From Aurantiochytrium sp. KH105 (lineage: Eukaryota > Sar > Bigyra > Thraustochytrida > Thraustochytriidae): 64,000 nucleotides of DNA. A program made the position numbers and the translations under genes. The notes under the pieces are model-generated. The model ran no database searches, was not told where the DNA came from, and saw nothing but the letters and a program-made list of their open reading frames with translations. The stretch's first letter is position 1, and the number at the start of each line of letters is the position of its first letter. This document shows, one piece after another, positions 1-10,900 of the stretch. The stretch is taken from assembly GCA_003116975.1 (NCBI GenBank), contig BGKB01000202.1, positions 1 to 64,000 on the forward strand. The letters are read 5' to 3'.

Positions 1-250
1 TTCAGCATGAAGGGATGCGGGGAAGTTCTTAGTCCGGAACTCGTCAAGGAGATCCTCCGACAGAAATCATTGCGCGAAGCTCTAATAAGAGGAAGTGGGA
101 GGAACGTGGAAGAGAAAGCTCCGGAGAGGGAGGCTTCGACGATCGAAGGAGCAAGGTCCTCAAGCGTGAGCCCCCAAGGCCATTTGGGGCCTTTGATGAC
201 CCAAGGGATTCAACGTTTATCTTCTGGGGCGCGGTCTGGTCGAATCGATC

Positions 251-1167
251 ATGTTTGAACAGCAGCGCGAAACTGCGCGACCGGTGGTTCGCGAGATTGT
301 GTCTGTGCAGGCAAACGTGCTCCGTCTTGACTGCACCTTCAAGTACACGAAGCGAGCTCGTGTGACGCTAGAAGATGGAGAGCAAACAACAACCTTTCAG
401 CCTTTTGGTGCGCTGCTCACGGTGTTGAATGAGCACAACCAAGTTGCTTATGTGCGCGCTTTGCGTGACGGCGAAAGGATGGTCGAGGTGATGGACGCTC
501 TTGACGATTTTCGCCAACATCGTATATTCATGGATAGCAAGGACTATCAGCCAGAATGTATATGGATCGACAACTGCTGCAAGCAAAGAAATTACCTTCA
601 GAGTCTCTGGCCTGGTGTGAGAGTCTATGTTGACGCCTTCCATTGGCTCAAGCGCTGGGATAGCGTCCTGCTTCCAGGGCCTGGGCATCCTTTACGTGGG
701 CTATTTTCGCAAACAATGGCCGATGCTATCTTTGCAGCAGACTTGAGTCGTGCCGCGAACTTTACATTCAAAAAAGGTGACATCATGAGACGGCAGGTGA
801 GGCCGAGCTTGCAAAGGGTGCAGACGCGTCTTCTAAGGCTGGCCAGGGTAGTTGCCGTAGTCGTCGCGGCAAGCGCAGAGCAAAGCGCCAAAAGAAGAAG
901 GCCCCGGCTACGTCCGATTTATTTGCGATAGATAGGTGGACAGGACCATCCTATTATGGTGCTCAACCTCTCGACAACACATTTGATTGCGGAATTCATG
1001 TCATGATGAAGATGGGCGGGCTAGTTCCTGGCCCCAGCATGGATGAAATCAATAGGGCATTGCAACCGGAACCAGGTCGCAATGCGATCCCACAGAAGCG
1101 TTTGGCTGTGCAGATTGGTCTCGCTGAGCTCATTCTTGATAGCTTTCATCACCAATCTTCCCTCTGA
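251..1167 (+). pseudogene. Degenerate transposase-like ORF with Ulp1-like C-terminus
   Basis: The first part (251-780) contains LRLDCTFKYTKR, then ECIWIDNCCKQRN, then VYVDAFHWLKRWD. This spacing of acidic residues is typical of RNase H-fold transposases of the Mutator/KDZ kind. The second part, read in another frame from about 781, contains GAQPLDNTFDCGIHVM. There the Q...DCG arrangement matches the glutamine and catalytic cysteine of Ulp1/SENP-like proteases. The upstream catalytic His and Asp of a full protease are not visible. The two parts do not share one frame, so this is either a decayed gene or one with a missing intron. The tail reaches a stop at 1165-1167. Function is inferred from motifs only. 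Confidence 0.5.
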
Positions 1168-1510
1168 TCCAGCACAGTCCCTTGACAAGAGCTGTGCCCA
1201 ATAAAAGACAGAGGGNGCGACAGATGGGTGGACAGGACCAGCCAATTATTATGGCGCTCAACCTCTCGACAACACATTTGATTGCGGAATTCATGTCATG
1301 ATGACGATGGCCGGGCTAGTTGCTGGCCTCAGTATGGATGAAATCAACAAGGCGTTGCAGCCGGAACCAGGTCGCAATGCGATCCCACAGAAGCGTTTGG
1401 CTGTGCAGATTGGTCTCGCTGAGCTCATTCTTGATAGCTTTCATCACCAATCTTCCCTCTGATCCAGCACAGTCCCTTGACAAGAGCTGTGCCCAATAAA
1501 AGACAGAGGG
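931..1510. repeat. Tandem duplication of a 290-bp segment around a single N
   Basis: Positions 931-1215 recur at 1223-1510. The first halves differ at about fifteen sites plus a 3-base length change. From 1066-1215 against 1361-1510 I see no difference. The only ambiguous base of the window, at 1216, sits exactly where the first copy ends. Both copies keep the Ulp1-like frame open and reach the same stop. It may be a true tandem duplication with recent conversion of the 3' half, or an assembly join. Confidence 0.85.
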
Positions 1511-3091
1511 AATTTCAACGGATAAATATTTTTTAATTAACAAGATCGTGTTTTTTTTCCTCATTGAAATGGTCTAAAGTCTGTACGTGGCGCCGCGACC
1601 GCAGATCATTAAGTACTCTTAGTGTATCACTACTGAGTACCCCCAAAGTAATGGTCTATACGAATGGAGCACTCACCTCACCAACAAGGTGTGTGCACCC
1701 ACCATTCGCTCCGCCAGGCTTGATAGCCGAGAAGAAACTGCCAGAGAACTGCATAACTAAGAAGACTCTCCAGGATCTCGACGTCTCGGAGAACCTGCGG
1801 GAAGGCTGGCTGTGGAGAAGAACCTACGGAAAGGCACGCTGGCTATGGAGAGAACCTACGGAAAGTCCAGCCACACAGAAGAAGTTTGGGAAAGCTCGGT
1901 CATCGGAGGAGAACCTGTACAAACAAAGCCAGCGATCAGCAAGAACCTGCCAGCTTGCCTGGGCGGAGAGATTTCAGAAAGTAATCTTTGCGCTTGGCGA
2001 AGTCTTGGCAGCAAAACCGAAACGCCCGAAAGAGAAGGCAAACAAAGTAGTTCGATCTTGCGCTTGGTGTAGTCTTGGCAGCAAAACCAAAACGCCCGAA
2101 AGAGGAGGCAAACGAAGTAGCTCGAAAAGCAACAGCAAGCAGCAAGGATGGGATGCGGGAGATCACGTCCCAGGCAGAGGCGACGTCCGAACGATGACCC
2201 ATTTGGCGAGAATGATGGCCCGCCGGGTATCCGACATCCTCAACACAGGCAGAGGCGACCGAACGATGACCCATTCGGCGAGAATGATGGCCCGCCGGGT
2301 ATCCGACGTCCTCGACAGAATCGGAACCAGGCGCGTGCCCAGGATCCATTCCCCTTCGAGGATCGGCAGGCACCGCCGCTTAAATTGGGGCGCAATTTCG
2401 CTGGTCGGTTTCCCGGCTAGTCATCCGCTTTTTAAGCGAGCTCAAAGAAAATCGTCTTCTATCTCTGTAGGCCTAGAGAAAGTATCGAGTAACATTTTTT
2501 TTGTCAGGACGACACCGTAGGATGCGACAGGTAGATAGATTGTCACGCGATGTCAGGACAAATCGTACACCTGCTCATTATTTTTTTTTAACTTGCAGCT
2601 TTTCACCTTTTAGGAATACGCCTGTCGTGAGAAATGCACGTTCTAGACGCAAATCTGATTCGCGAGACGTAAAAGACTCCCCAACGCCTCGAGCAAAGCT
2701 TGCCCAAACTCGCCGTCGCCAAACCCTTAATCAAGTTTCCGCATACATCGTGACAATCGACAGATAGTATAGGCCGACCTGTCAGCAGACAATGTAGTAC
2801 TACGTATACGTACGTACGCCACTGCCCGCGCGTGGCCTGCGGCGCCATAGTTGGTGCGAGGGCCTCTTTTGTGGGGCGAAGAGGCCGAAAAGGAAGCGAG
2901 ATGGCCGGTGACACAGAAGATTGAATGACGCAATCATCGAGTCTTCGCGCATCCAAAGAGGGAGGCACCGCGAGCAACAAAACCTGCAAAACCTATCCCG
3001 TTGCCAGGCAGCCGCGAGCGCAGGAGCGCAGAAGCGCAGGAGCGAGCGCAGGAGCGCAGGAACGGACGCGAGCACACGAGCGGACGATAAC
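1511..3091. repeat. Gene-free region with three families of short tandem duplications
   Basis: No convincing gene is present; the open frames here have repeat-derived, biased composition. Three local duplications stand out: imperfect copies of a roughly 34-base unit at about 1789-1868; two copies of a 70-base unit at 1988-2057 and 2058-2125; and two copies of a 72-75-base unit at 2171-2245 and 2246-2317. The last one encodes a repeated RPNDDPFGENDGPPGIR peptide in one frame. The end of the region (about 2800-3091) is the likely 5' flank of the sterol reductase gene. Confidence 0.6.
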
Positions 3092-4483
3092 ATGGCGCCG
3101 ACCCGGCGCGCGCGCACGCGCAGCTCGGCCTCGCTCAAGGCTGACGAGGTGGCCAAGTCTCCCGCGCATGGCAGCGGCACTCAGGATGCCGTGAGCAAGG
3201 AGGACCACTTTGAGTTTGGTGGTCCCATCGGCGCCCTGGGGATCATGTTTCTCCTTCCGTGTGTCATCCTCTTCCTCTTCATTGCAGCGTCCAAGGACTA
3301 CAAGTTTGTTCTTACAAACTATAAAGGTCTCCTCGACCAGCTGCCCAAAAAGGTCGACCAAGTCTGGGAAGGCGAGGCTTTCATCGTCATCCTCATCTGG
3401 TTCTCTTTCCACGTCTTGCTCGAGCGCGTACTTTACTGCAACGTGGTCGAAGGCACTGTGCTCCGCGATGGCACGCGTCTCAAATACCGCTTGAGTGGTC
3501 ACCTCGCGTTCTGGGTCACCTATCTCGTCCTGGCGCACGGCAATCTTGGCGTCATTGAGAATGACCCGTCCAAGGTTAACCTTCACCCTTTCCCGCTCGA
3601 GTACATCTACGACCACTACCTTCAACTCGCCATGGGCGCGGTGACATTTTCCATGGGCCTTTCCGTATACCTTTTCTCCAAGTCGTTTCGCAAGGGCGCC
3701 ATGCTCGCCGAGGGCGGCGATACAAGCAGCCACCTGTACAACTTTTTCATCGGTCGCGAGCTCAACCCGCGCATTGGAAGTTTTGATCTCAAGGAGTTCT
3801 GCGAGCTGCGCCCGGGACTCATTGGATGGGCCACCATCAATGCAGGCTGCGCATTCAAGCAGTATCAGCTCAATGGCCATATTTCGACCGCCATGCTCCT
3901 CATCAACATTTTCCAGGGCATCTACGTCTGGGACTCGCTTTACCACGAGCGCGCTATTCTCAGCACCATGGACATTACCACCGATGGCTTTGGCTTTATG
4001 CTGGCCTTTGGCGATCTTGCTTGGGTCCCCTTTACGTATTCCTTGCAGGCTCGCTTTCTTGTCGAGAATGATCCGGGTCTCTCACCACTGCAGCTGGCGC
4101 TCATCGCCTTGCTCTTTGCTGCAAGCTACTACGCGTTCCGCTCATCCAATTCTGAAAAGGATGCCTTTCGTCGCGATCCTAATGGGTCTGACGTCCAACA
4201 CCTCAAGACCATGCCCACTGCCCGTGGTCGCAAGCTTCTCATCTCTGGATGGTGGGGGCTCGCCCGCAAGATCAACTACACTGCCGATCTTTGCATGGGT
4301 CTCTCTTGGTGCCTGCTCACAGGCTTCCACACGCCGGTCACTTACTTTTACTTCATCTACTTTTTCATCCTCCTCGTGCACCGCGCCTTCCGTGATGATC
4401 ACAGCTGTTCGCAAAAGTACGGTGCCGACTGGGAAAAGTACAAGTCTCATGTCCCGTACCTCTTTATCCCTGGCGTAATTTAG
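3092..4483 (+). CDS. ERG24: Delta(14)-sterol reductase (ERG24/TM7SF2 family)
   Basis: Predicted polytopic ER membrane enzyme of 463 residues. It reduces the C14-C15 double bond of sterol intermediates with NADPH after C14 demethylation. Several hydrophobic segments are visible from about residue 45 onward. The family signature FIGRELNPRIGSF is followed by a segment ending in MDITTDGFGFMLAFGD and by a WVPFTYSLQAR stretch. The C-terminal signature LLISGWWGLARKINY begins near residue 380, and YGADWEKYKSHVPY closes the protein. FIGRELNPRIGSF and MDITTDGFGF favour C14 reductase over 7-dehydrocholesterol reductase, but DHCR7-like activity cannot be excluded. I chose the ATG at 3092 (context aacATGG) over one at 2921, because the extra 57 residues are low-complexity and lie before the family homology. 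No intron is needed. It converges on the dynein gene. Confidence 0.88.
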   Translation: MAPTRRARTRSSASLKADEVAKSPAHGSGTQDAVSKEDHFEFGGPIGALGIMFLLPCVILFLFIAASKDYKFVLTNYKGLLDQLPKKVDQVWEGEAFIVILIWFSFHVLLERVLYCNVVEGTVLRDGTRLKYRLSGHLAFWVTYLVLAHGNLGVIENDPSKVNLHPFPLEYIYDHYLQLAMGAVTFSMGLSVYLFSKSFRKGAMLAEGGDTSSHLYNFFIGRELNPRIGSFDLKEFCELRPGLIGWATINAGCAFKQYQLNGHISTAMLLINIFQGIYVWDSLYHERAILSTMDITTDGFGFMLAFGDLAWVPFTYSLQARFLVENDPGLSPLQLALIALLFAASYYAFRSSNSEKDAFRRDPNGSDVQHLKTMPTARGRKLLISGWWGLARKINYTADLCMGLSWCLLTGFHTPVTYFYFIYFFILLVHRAFRDDHSCSQKYGADWEKYKSHVPYLFIPGVI

Positions 4484-4994
4484 AGATACATTTCAAGAAT
4501 CGCGCTCCATGTCCTCCTCCTCCCCACTCCCCCCCCCCCCCCTCTTCGCCTTGACTTTTTGAGAAGTCTCAATCTTTCAGTCAGGTGGTTTTTGAAGATT
4601 AACAACTAGTCTTGGATTTCCACTCTTCATGGAAAGCCCCTTGCGATACTTTTCTCTCCGAGATTACAGAAACTTCTTTGCGGGACCTTCAACGCAAATA
4701 CTTTTTTATCCCACAAACTCTGCAAGCCGTCAGCATTTTGCCTCAAAGCCAATTCTTTCCAGCGGGCGACTGCCTTGCGTGATCACATTAAGCACCACTC
4801 GACCAGCAGCACCGAACTAAAAGGCCTTGACCCAATCGTAAGACTTTTGCTATTTGAAAGATCATTACAATTTGGGCATGCGTGTCCTCGAAGCAATGAC
4901 AAAGATAACAATGTCTTGCAAGTTCTGCTGCTGCTGCTCAAGAGCATCGATTTTGATACAAAATATTGCTTGGTAAAAAATCTAAAAGGCCCAC
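4484..4994. other. Convergent 3' spacer between sterol reductase and dynein
   Basis: This 511-base spacer holds the 3' flanks of two converging genes. It contains a 14-base C run at 4529-4542, 46 bases after the reductase stop, and CTG-rich triplets near 4928-4940. No ORF of note is present. Confidence 0.6.
4529..4542 (+). repeat. Poly(C) tract just 3' of the sterol reductase
   Basis: Fourteen consecutive C on the coding strand, beginning 46 bases after the stop. Two other genes in this window have similar sense-strand C runs in their 3' flank. Confidence 0.9.
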
Positions 4995-7900
4995 TTAGTT
5001 TCCGTGGGCAAGCAAAAGAGCCGTGCCGCGCTTGACCCAGAACGAGGCATCCACGGCGCCCGAATCTAGTTGCACGCCCACCACAAACGATGGACGCTCG
5101 CGAGTACCCGTACGAATCGGATACATGTACAGAGGACACGTGTATACTGCCTTGCTCGCTGGCTTGCGCTTGCCCTCCACTGGCTTGAAATGCACAATTG
5201 GCATGTTGGCAATAAGTTCCATTGGATTTGCGTCGTCCAGGCAGCAATTGTCCAGATCCCAGCGCGCACCTTCGAGAAACATACCATACATGTAGGCTCC
5301 TTCCTTCGGGCCCTGAGCGATCCCCGAGGTGTCCGTCGACAGCACGGGAAATTCCCAGGAAAGTGAGTCGATTGACACGCCATTCTTGCGAGCCGTCGTC
5401 TGCAAAAGACCCGTGAGGAAACCCGTCGGGTATGTAAATCCAGCAAGCCAAAATACCTTGGGCAACTGGCCGCCGTCAAGCCATCCTTGCATAAACTCCA
5501 CACGGTCCATCAGGTCACGGACCCACGACCCGAGAGGCTTGACGCTTGGATATGAGGTGCCCCATGCGTCCGGGACGCGTCCAGCCAACATCGCATTAAA
5601 AACATCCTCCAGCTCCGCCGTGATGAGAGTAATACCTTGGATACCTAGCTCCAGGCCCTTGAGAGATTCACCTAGCAAGCGCAATAGCACGTTGTACCGG
5701 TCAATCTCCTGCAAAAGCACACTCTTCAGTGGCGCCGGATCGCTACGCGAATTCATCGTCTGCTTGGCCTCGAAGGCATCGATAGGCTTGGGTACCTTCT
5801 TCATCAGGTCGCGCACCATTGCCAAGACCTTGTCGTCATCGCTTTCACCTCCCGCAGAGATCACGCGTGGCTGCAACGACAATAGCGTACCGAGAATGTC
5901 CTTGGAGTCTGTCATCATACTCGCAATATCTGCATTCGGGTGCTGTCCAAAGGCCTCGGGAGGATCGTCGAGGGGAAAGGACGCAACGTGGCTCTTGTAC
6001 GCGTCCAAGTCGCCGTCGTCTGGCATGTAGAACGTATCAAGCGCGCACATACGAAAGTTGTCCTCTGTGATCGCCTCGTCGTTAAAGTACTGAGACACAT
6101 AGGTTCTGCACAGGCGACGGTCCCAGTCATCTGTGATACGACCGCCGTAGTTCGCCTCGCCAATCAGATACTGGATTGCGTCCCATGGCACTTGCTCGTA
6201 CTCGTCCAAATACATTTGAATCAGAGCCGACGAAATGCCGAAATCAGCGTCGTTGAAAGCGTACGGCACATTGAAGCCAAGACTACGAAACTTGCGACGT
6301 TCGAGGAGCAGTGCGTGGAACCACGACAGACAGAAGTGAAGCTTGTGGAAGTTCACCGGTTGCTCGCATCGATCAAACTCCTCGTCTGTGCCGAGGTTGT
6401 ACAAACGAATGAGGTTGGCGCGGATGCCACGCGGCGGCTCTGTTGTCTGCTTGATTCCTGCTTGCAGAATTGCAAGCGGAAACTGCGGCGTAGGCTTCGA
6501 ACTCAGCCACAAACGATAGTCCTGGTGGTACGTCTTGGCCTCCGTGTAGTCCTCGATGATTTTCTCCAAATCAGGAAGCCACGAGGCCGCCAAGTGACAG
6601 TTGGCAAGAAAGACCCAGTTGCCCTCTGCGAGACCATCGTTAATCAGCTTGGTCGCGACCGGGGCTTGGCCCTGACCCAGAGAACAGTCGCCAACCTTTT
6701 TGCCCATTTGTTCTGCCAAGTCATAGACTTGCTTGGTTGGATCGACACCAGGAGAAAGAACAAAGATGATGGGCATGGCCGGCACGCTCGACTCAAAGAC
6801 TGCTCGGAGGTTGAATGGAGGCGGCTCAACGTACTTTGCGCCAATGTTATGCGCGATAAAGTTCACCGAAGCATTCAGAGATCGATCGAGACGCAGTGAG
6901 CGCACAATGAGCATCCTCTGCAGTTCCGTCAACTTATTGTCCCATTCTCCGGGAAGAGATTCGCCCTCAGGAGATGGACTCAGGATCCACTTGGCCCACT
7001 CGCGTCGGCTCTGCTCAAACGAGCCCGCAAGGCCATTAAAGGCCGGCAGCTTGTCGAGTTCAGTCACATTGTCCCACGCGTTAGCATCCAAGAGGTCCTT
7101 TGCAGGGTTCGGGCGCTGGTCTGAGCGGTCCACAACGTTGCCACCGCGCAGCAAAAAGTCAAGCTCATCCTTGGGCAGCTTGTTCTCATGTTGCATGGTC
7201 TTGATACAGATTTGCAGCGACAAGAGAATCTTGTGACGCTCAAACAAACCACGGCAGGCGTAGCAGTACACTGCGTACGTGTGAAAATCGTTGATTTCCT
7301 CGATACGCGCCTCCAAATTTGCATTTGCGCCGGCACCATCGTCTCCACCATTGGCACCATCTGCCTCACCGCCATCGTCGCCGCCAAGATCAGCGTCATC
7401 GTCACCATCGCCGTCGTTATCGCCGCCGGGTGGCCCGGTACTCTTGCGCGAGCGAACAATGCTGCCGTTGAAGAGCTCATTGTACGCTGCCAGACTGAAT
7501 TGGTACATTGGATCCACATTCGACAAATCATTGAGCACAAAGTACAGGATCGCAGCCCGCGTCGCCACAGGACGGTATCCTTGACGCGTGGCATCAATTT
7601 GAATCTCGGTCTGCTCTGCCACTTGCAGCTGGTGGGTCACGGCCTCGGCAGTCTTCTTTGACACAGCCAGGGTATCCACAAGGTCCTCGTCGTCGAGCAG
7701 GGATCCTTGCGCCTCAGCCAGACTCTTGAGAATCGAGTTCTCCAGCTCCACAAGCGAGTTTTTGCCTTCAGCGACCTTGACCACAAGTTCTGCCTTTTGC
7801 TTCTCTAGCTTTGGCTCCTCTTGACGAACCACTTCACCCAAAAGCTGGTCCTCAAGACCCTGCATCTTCACGGCAAAGTTTACAAGTGTCACCTTGGTCG

Positions 7901-10900
7901 AGACCTCGGGCGTGTAGTGCGGGTTGCTCAGCTTCGTCGTCACAAAGAAGCGGAATTCATCGGCATAGTCGATTTCCTTGTCACCAAGCTTAATGATCTT
8001 GCGGTTGCCGACCTTGACGATGCTCTTGGTCAAAACAGGCTCAATGGTCGGGTCCAGCTCTTCTTCGACATCTTGCAGCAAGTACGCCTGTCCGAGCTGC
8101 AAAGAAGTTTCCAGCTTGCGCACAAAGTCGGGCTGCTTGAGCGTGCACACCACAACGTCCTTGTTGGCGTTCTTGATCCATTTGTTGGCCTGGCCCTGAG
8201 GGTCGATCATCAGCGGCCACCGCCGTCCGCGCGTCGTGATGACACCGTTCTCAACGGAGAAATTGTCACCCGGCAAACCTGCGAGGTTCCAGTTGCGCAC
8301 ATCTGTGGGCTTGGCAAGGAACCCAGCAAACTGAAAGCCTGGCGAATACGGCACGCCGAGACGTTGCGTCGACGCAAGCCACTGGCTCACGAGGTTCTCG
8401 CGGTACACCGTATCGAATGGCCCTGCGTATGACAAGAACGCTGCCGCTACCAGAGCATCGCCGGCAAGATCGTGCATCGACTTGTCAAAGGTGCCAATCG
8501 AGGCCTCCCAACGCACGCGCTCGCCCGACAAACCACTCACGAGCTTGTCTGCGCGATCAAGCTTGTTCTCGAGATTCTCAGCCTCCTCGCGAAGCGCATT
8601 CTTTTCGTTCACCGAAGTCGTGTACTTTTCGTTCAGCTCTTCGACCTTGGCAATAACAATGGCGAGTTCGTCCTGAGCCGCCTTGAGCTGCGACTGCGCA
8701 GACGCCAACTTGTCCATGGCAGCCTTGAGCTTGGCTCGCTTCGGAGCGACTTCGCGAAAGACCACAGAGTACAGCTCAATGGCGAGAACCCACGTACACA
8801 GAGCAGCGGCAGCAGAAGACTTCGTGCGGACTTGGTCAGCGGTGAAATCCGCTCGATTCGTATAAGCCTTGAGCTTGGTCAAGGTCTTGGTCTGCACATT
8901 GTCCTTGTCGAAAGCCTTGATTTGCGCCAAAAAGTTCGGCTCACTGATTTTCTTCTTGGCGGTCGCCCAGTCTGGCTTGAGCGCAAAGAGAAGCATCACT
9001 GCATTCAACACCATTTCTACGGCAGGCGGCGGCGAAGCGTAGGCCTTGACTTCGGAAATTGAGCTCTTATCCAGCTTGTCGACCTCGGCCATGGCTGCCT
9101 CAAGTGCAGGAAGGGCCTTACCGAGATCGCGCTCGGCATCCTCAGCAATCACCTTGCACTCGGCCTCCTCGGTGGAAATCCGCGCTGCTTGAGCCTCGAC
9201 CTGCTTTTTACGTTCGTCTGCACTGCGTCGCTCCCCGACAATCACCACAAGGAGCTCTTCACATTCTTTCTGAGCCTCGGCGACAACGACCTTTTTGGCC
9301 TCCAGCTCGACGGACATTTCCTCTACCTGAGTCTTGCCCTCTTCGAGCTTCGTTAGACCACCGCTCAGCTTGGCGCGGTTCTCACCAATTTCGCGAAGCT
9401 TCTCCTCAACCAGCTCACGGTACGACTTGACGAGCTCAAGGTAGTTAGTCGGGGTCACATAGTTGTGACGCTTCAACTCTAGCAGCATCTTTTCGCTTGC
9501 CTTGGTCACGGACTCATGCGTAAAGGCAAAGACGCGACCGATGCGTCGCTTCAGCACCACTTCCTCTTTCTCGCCGTGACCCAGCTTGGAGTCTGCCAGG
9601 AAGCGAGCTGCCACCTCGGTTAGCGCATCTGCCGGCCAAGGGTGAAAGTAGTCGATGGTCGTGCAGTTCACCAGCGCCGGATACATGCGGCAACGGTTGC
9701 GGAATCCGTCACCGACAGGACTCATGCAAAGAATAATGTGAAGGTTCGTCCGCGTGCGCTCGATAAAGAACTCCCAGAGCTTATCGGCCGTCTCGATAAT
9801 TCCAGCCTTCTTGGCAGCAGGGCGCACCGCCTCAAACACTGCCATCTTTTCGTCCTTCGAGTACAGATTCGGAACCTCACCACTGCTCAGAATGTTATTG
9901 AGATCCTCCAAAAAGCTCTCTTCCTTGAGCTGCGTGTCGCTAAAGATGAATGCAGTGGGCTTGTCCTCGCCACCCGCGGTCATGTACAGCGACTTAAGAT
10001 CCTCGTGGAACTCTGCAGACCGGTACTGCTTGGAAATTTCGATCTGAAAGACCTTTTGCTCGCACGTGTAAGCTGCGAGGCGACTGAGACTCTGCCTTCC
10101 GCTGCCACCCACACCAACAAGCATGCAGTTTCCGCGAGGCTGCTTGATGACGCGTGAAACGCGGCACACATGTCCAATTGCATCCTTGAACAGCACGAGA
10201 TCCATGGGAATAAAGCCAGGCTCCATGTTGTAATCTTCGAGCTTCTCTTCAAAGAACATCTTGAGCTTGACCCGGTCGGTGACTTCCTCGTATGGCGCCT
10301 TTGCATCTTCCGCAGTTCCCACCGGCTCGGACAAAAAGTCGCAAAACAAAGGGCCTGCGGGGGGTCTCGCCATAACAGCTTTGCCTCCCTCGCCGCCACC
10401 CTCTTGGCCTTCGCCCTCGCCACCATCGTCGCCGCCCTCGCCATCGTCGCCCTCCATACCATCACCATCACCTGCGCCATCGCCTTCCTCTTCTTCAGCG
10501 GGGACCAAGTCATGAAAGCTGCTCGAGAAGACGGCGCTGAGCTGCTCATGGAGCAAGCCCTGGAACTGACGAATGTCCTCGTAATTGATGAAACGATCCG
10601 AGAAAACACGCATCGACTCGTGGATCCACATGCGCATGAACGACTCTTTGGTGTCGTTAGCAGCTCGATCCGCCAGGAGCAAGCCTTGGGTAATACGCGA
10701 AACGTCGCGCATGTTAAAGAGATAGTGACTCTTTGCAGGGGTGGGCAAAAAGGTCTTGCTCACTGCAAAGTAAAGCTGCACTGTTGCCTTGGCGAGCGTC
10801 TCACCCATTCCCTTGACCTCTTCGTCAAAGTCAGAGAGCTTGGGCACGAGAATCGATGCAAAGATACGCTCCATGTCACGAGACTTGGGAGGGGTAAAGT

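Larger units (their letters stand above)
1..1510 (+). mobile_element. Remnant of a DDE-transposase / Ulp1-protease DNA transposon
   Basis: The left edge of the window carries pieces of a transposon-like coding region. A DDE-type nuclease-like stretch lies at 251-780, and a Ulp1 (C48) cysteine-protease-like tail occurs twice, at about 931-1167 and 1223-1462. Elements that pair a DDE transposase with a Ulp1 protease are known among KDZ, Mutator-like and CACTA-type DNA transposons. I cannot place this one in a family from the fragment, and I see no terminal inverted repeats inside the window. The left end is probably outside it. An open frame at 7-258 may be part of the same element but shows no motif I recognise. 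The element looks degenerate and is probably inactive. Confidence 0.6.

Noticed and set aside
2921-3091. Upstream in-frame ATG extending the sterol reductase by 57 residues
   Set aside because: The extension is Arg/Ser/Ala low complexity derived from GAGCGCAGGAGCG repeats, and the ATG at 3092 has a better context next to the family homology.
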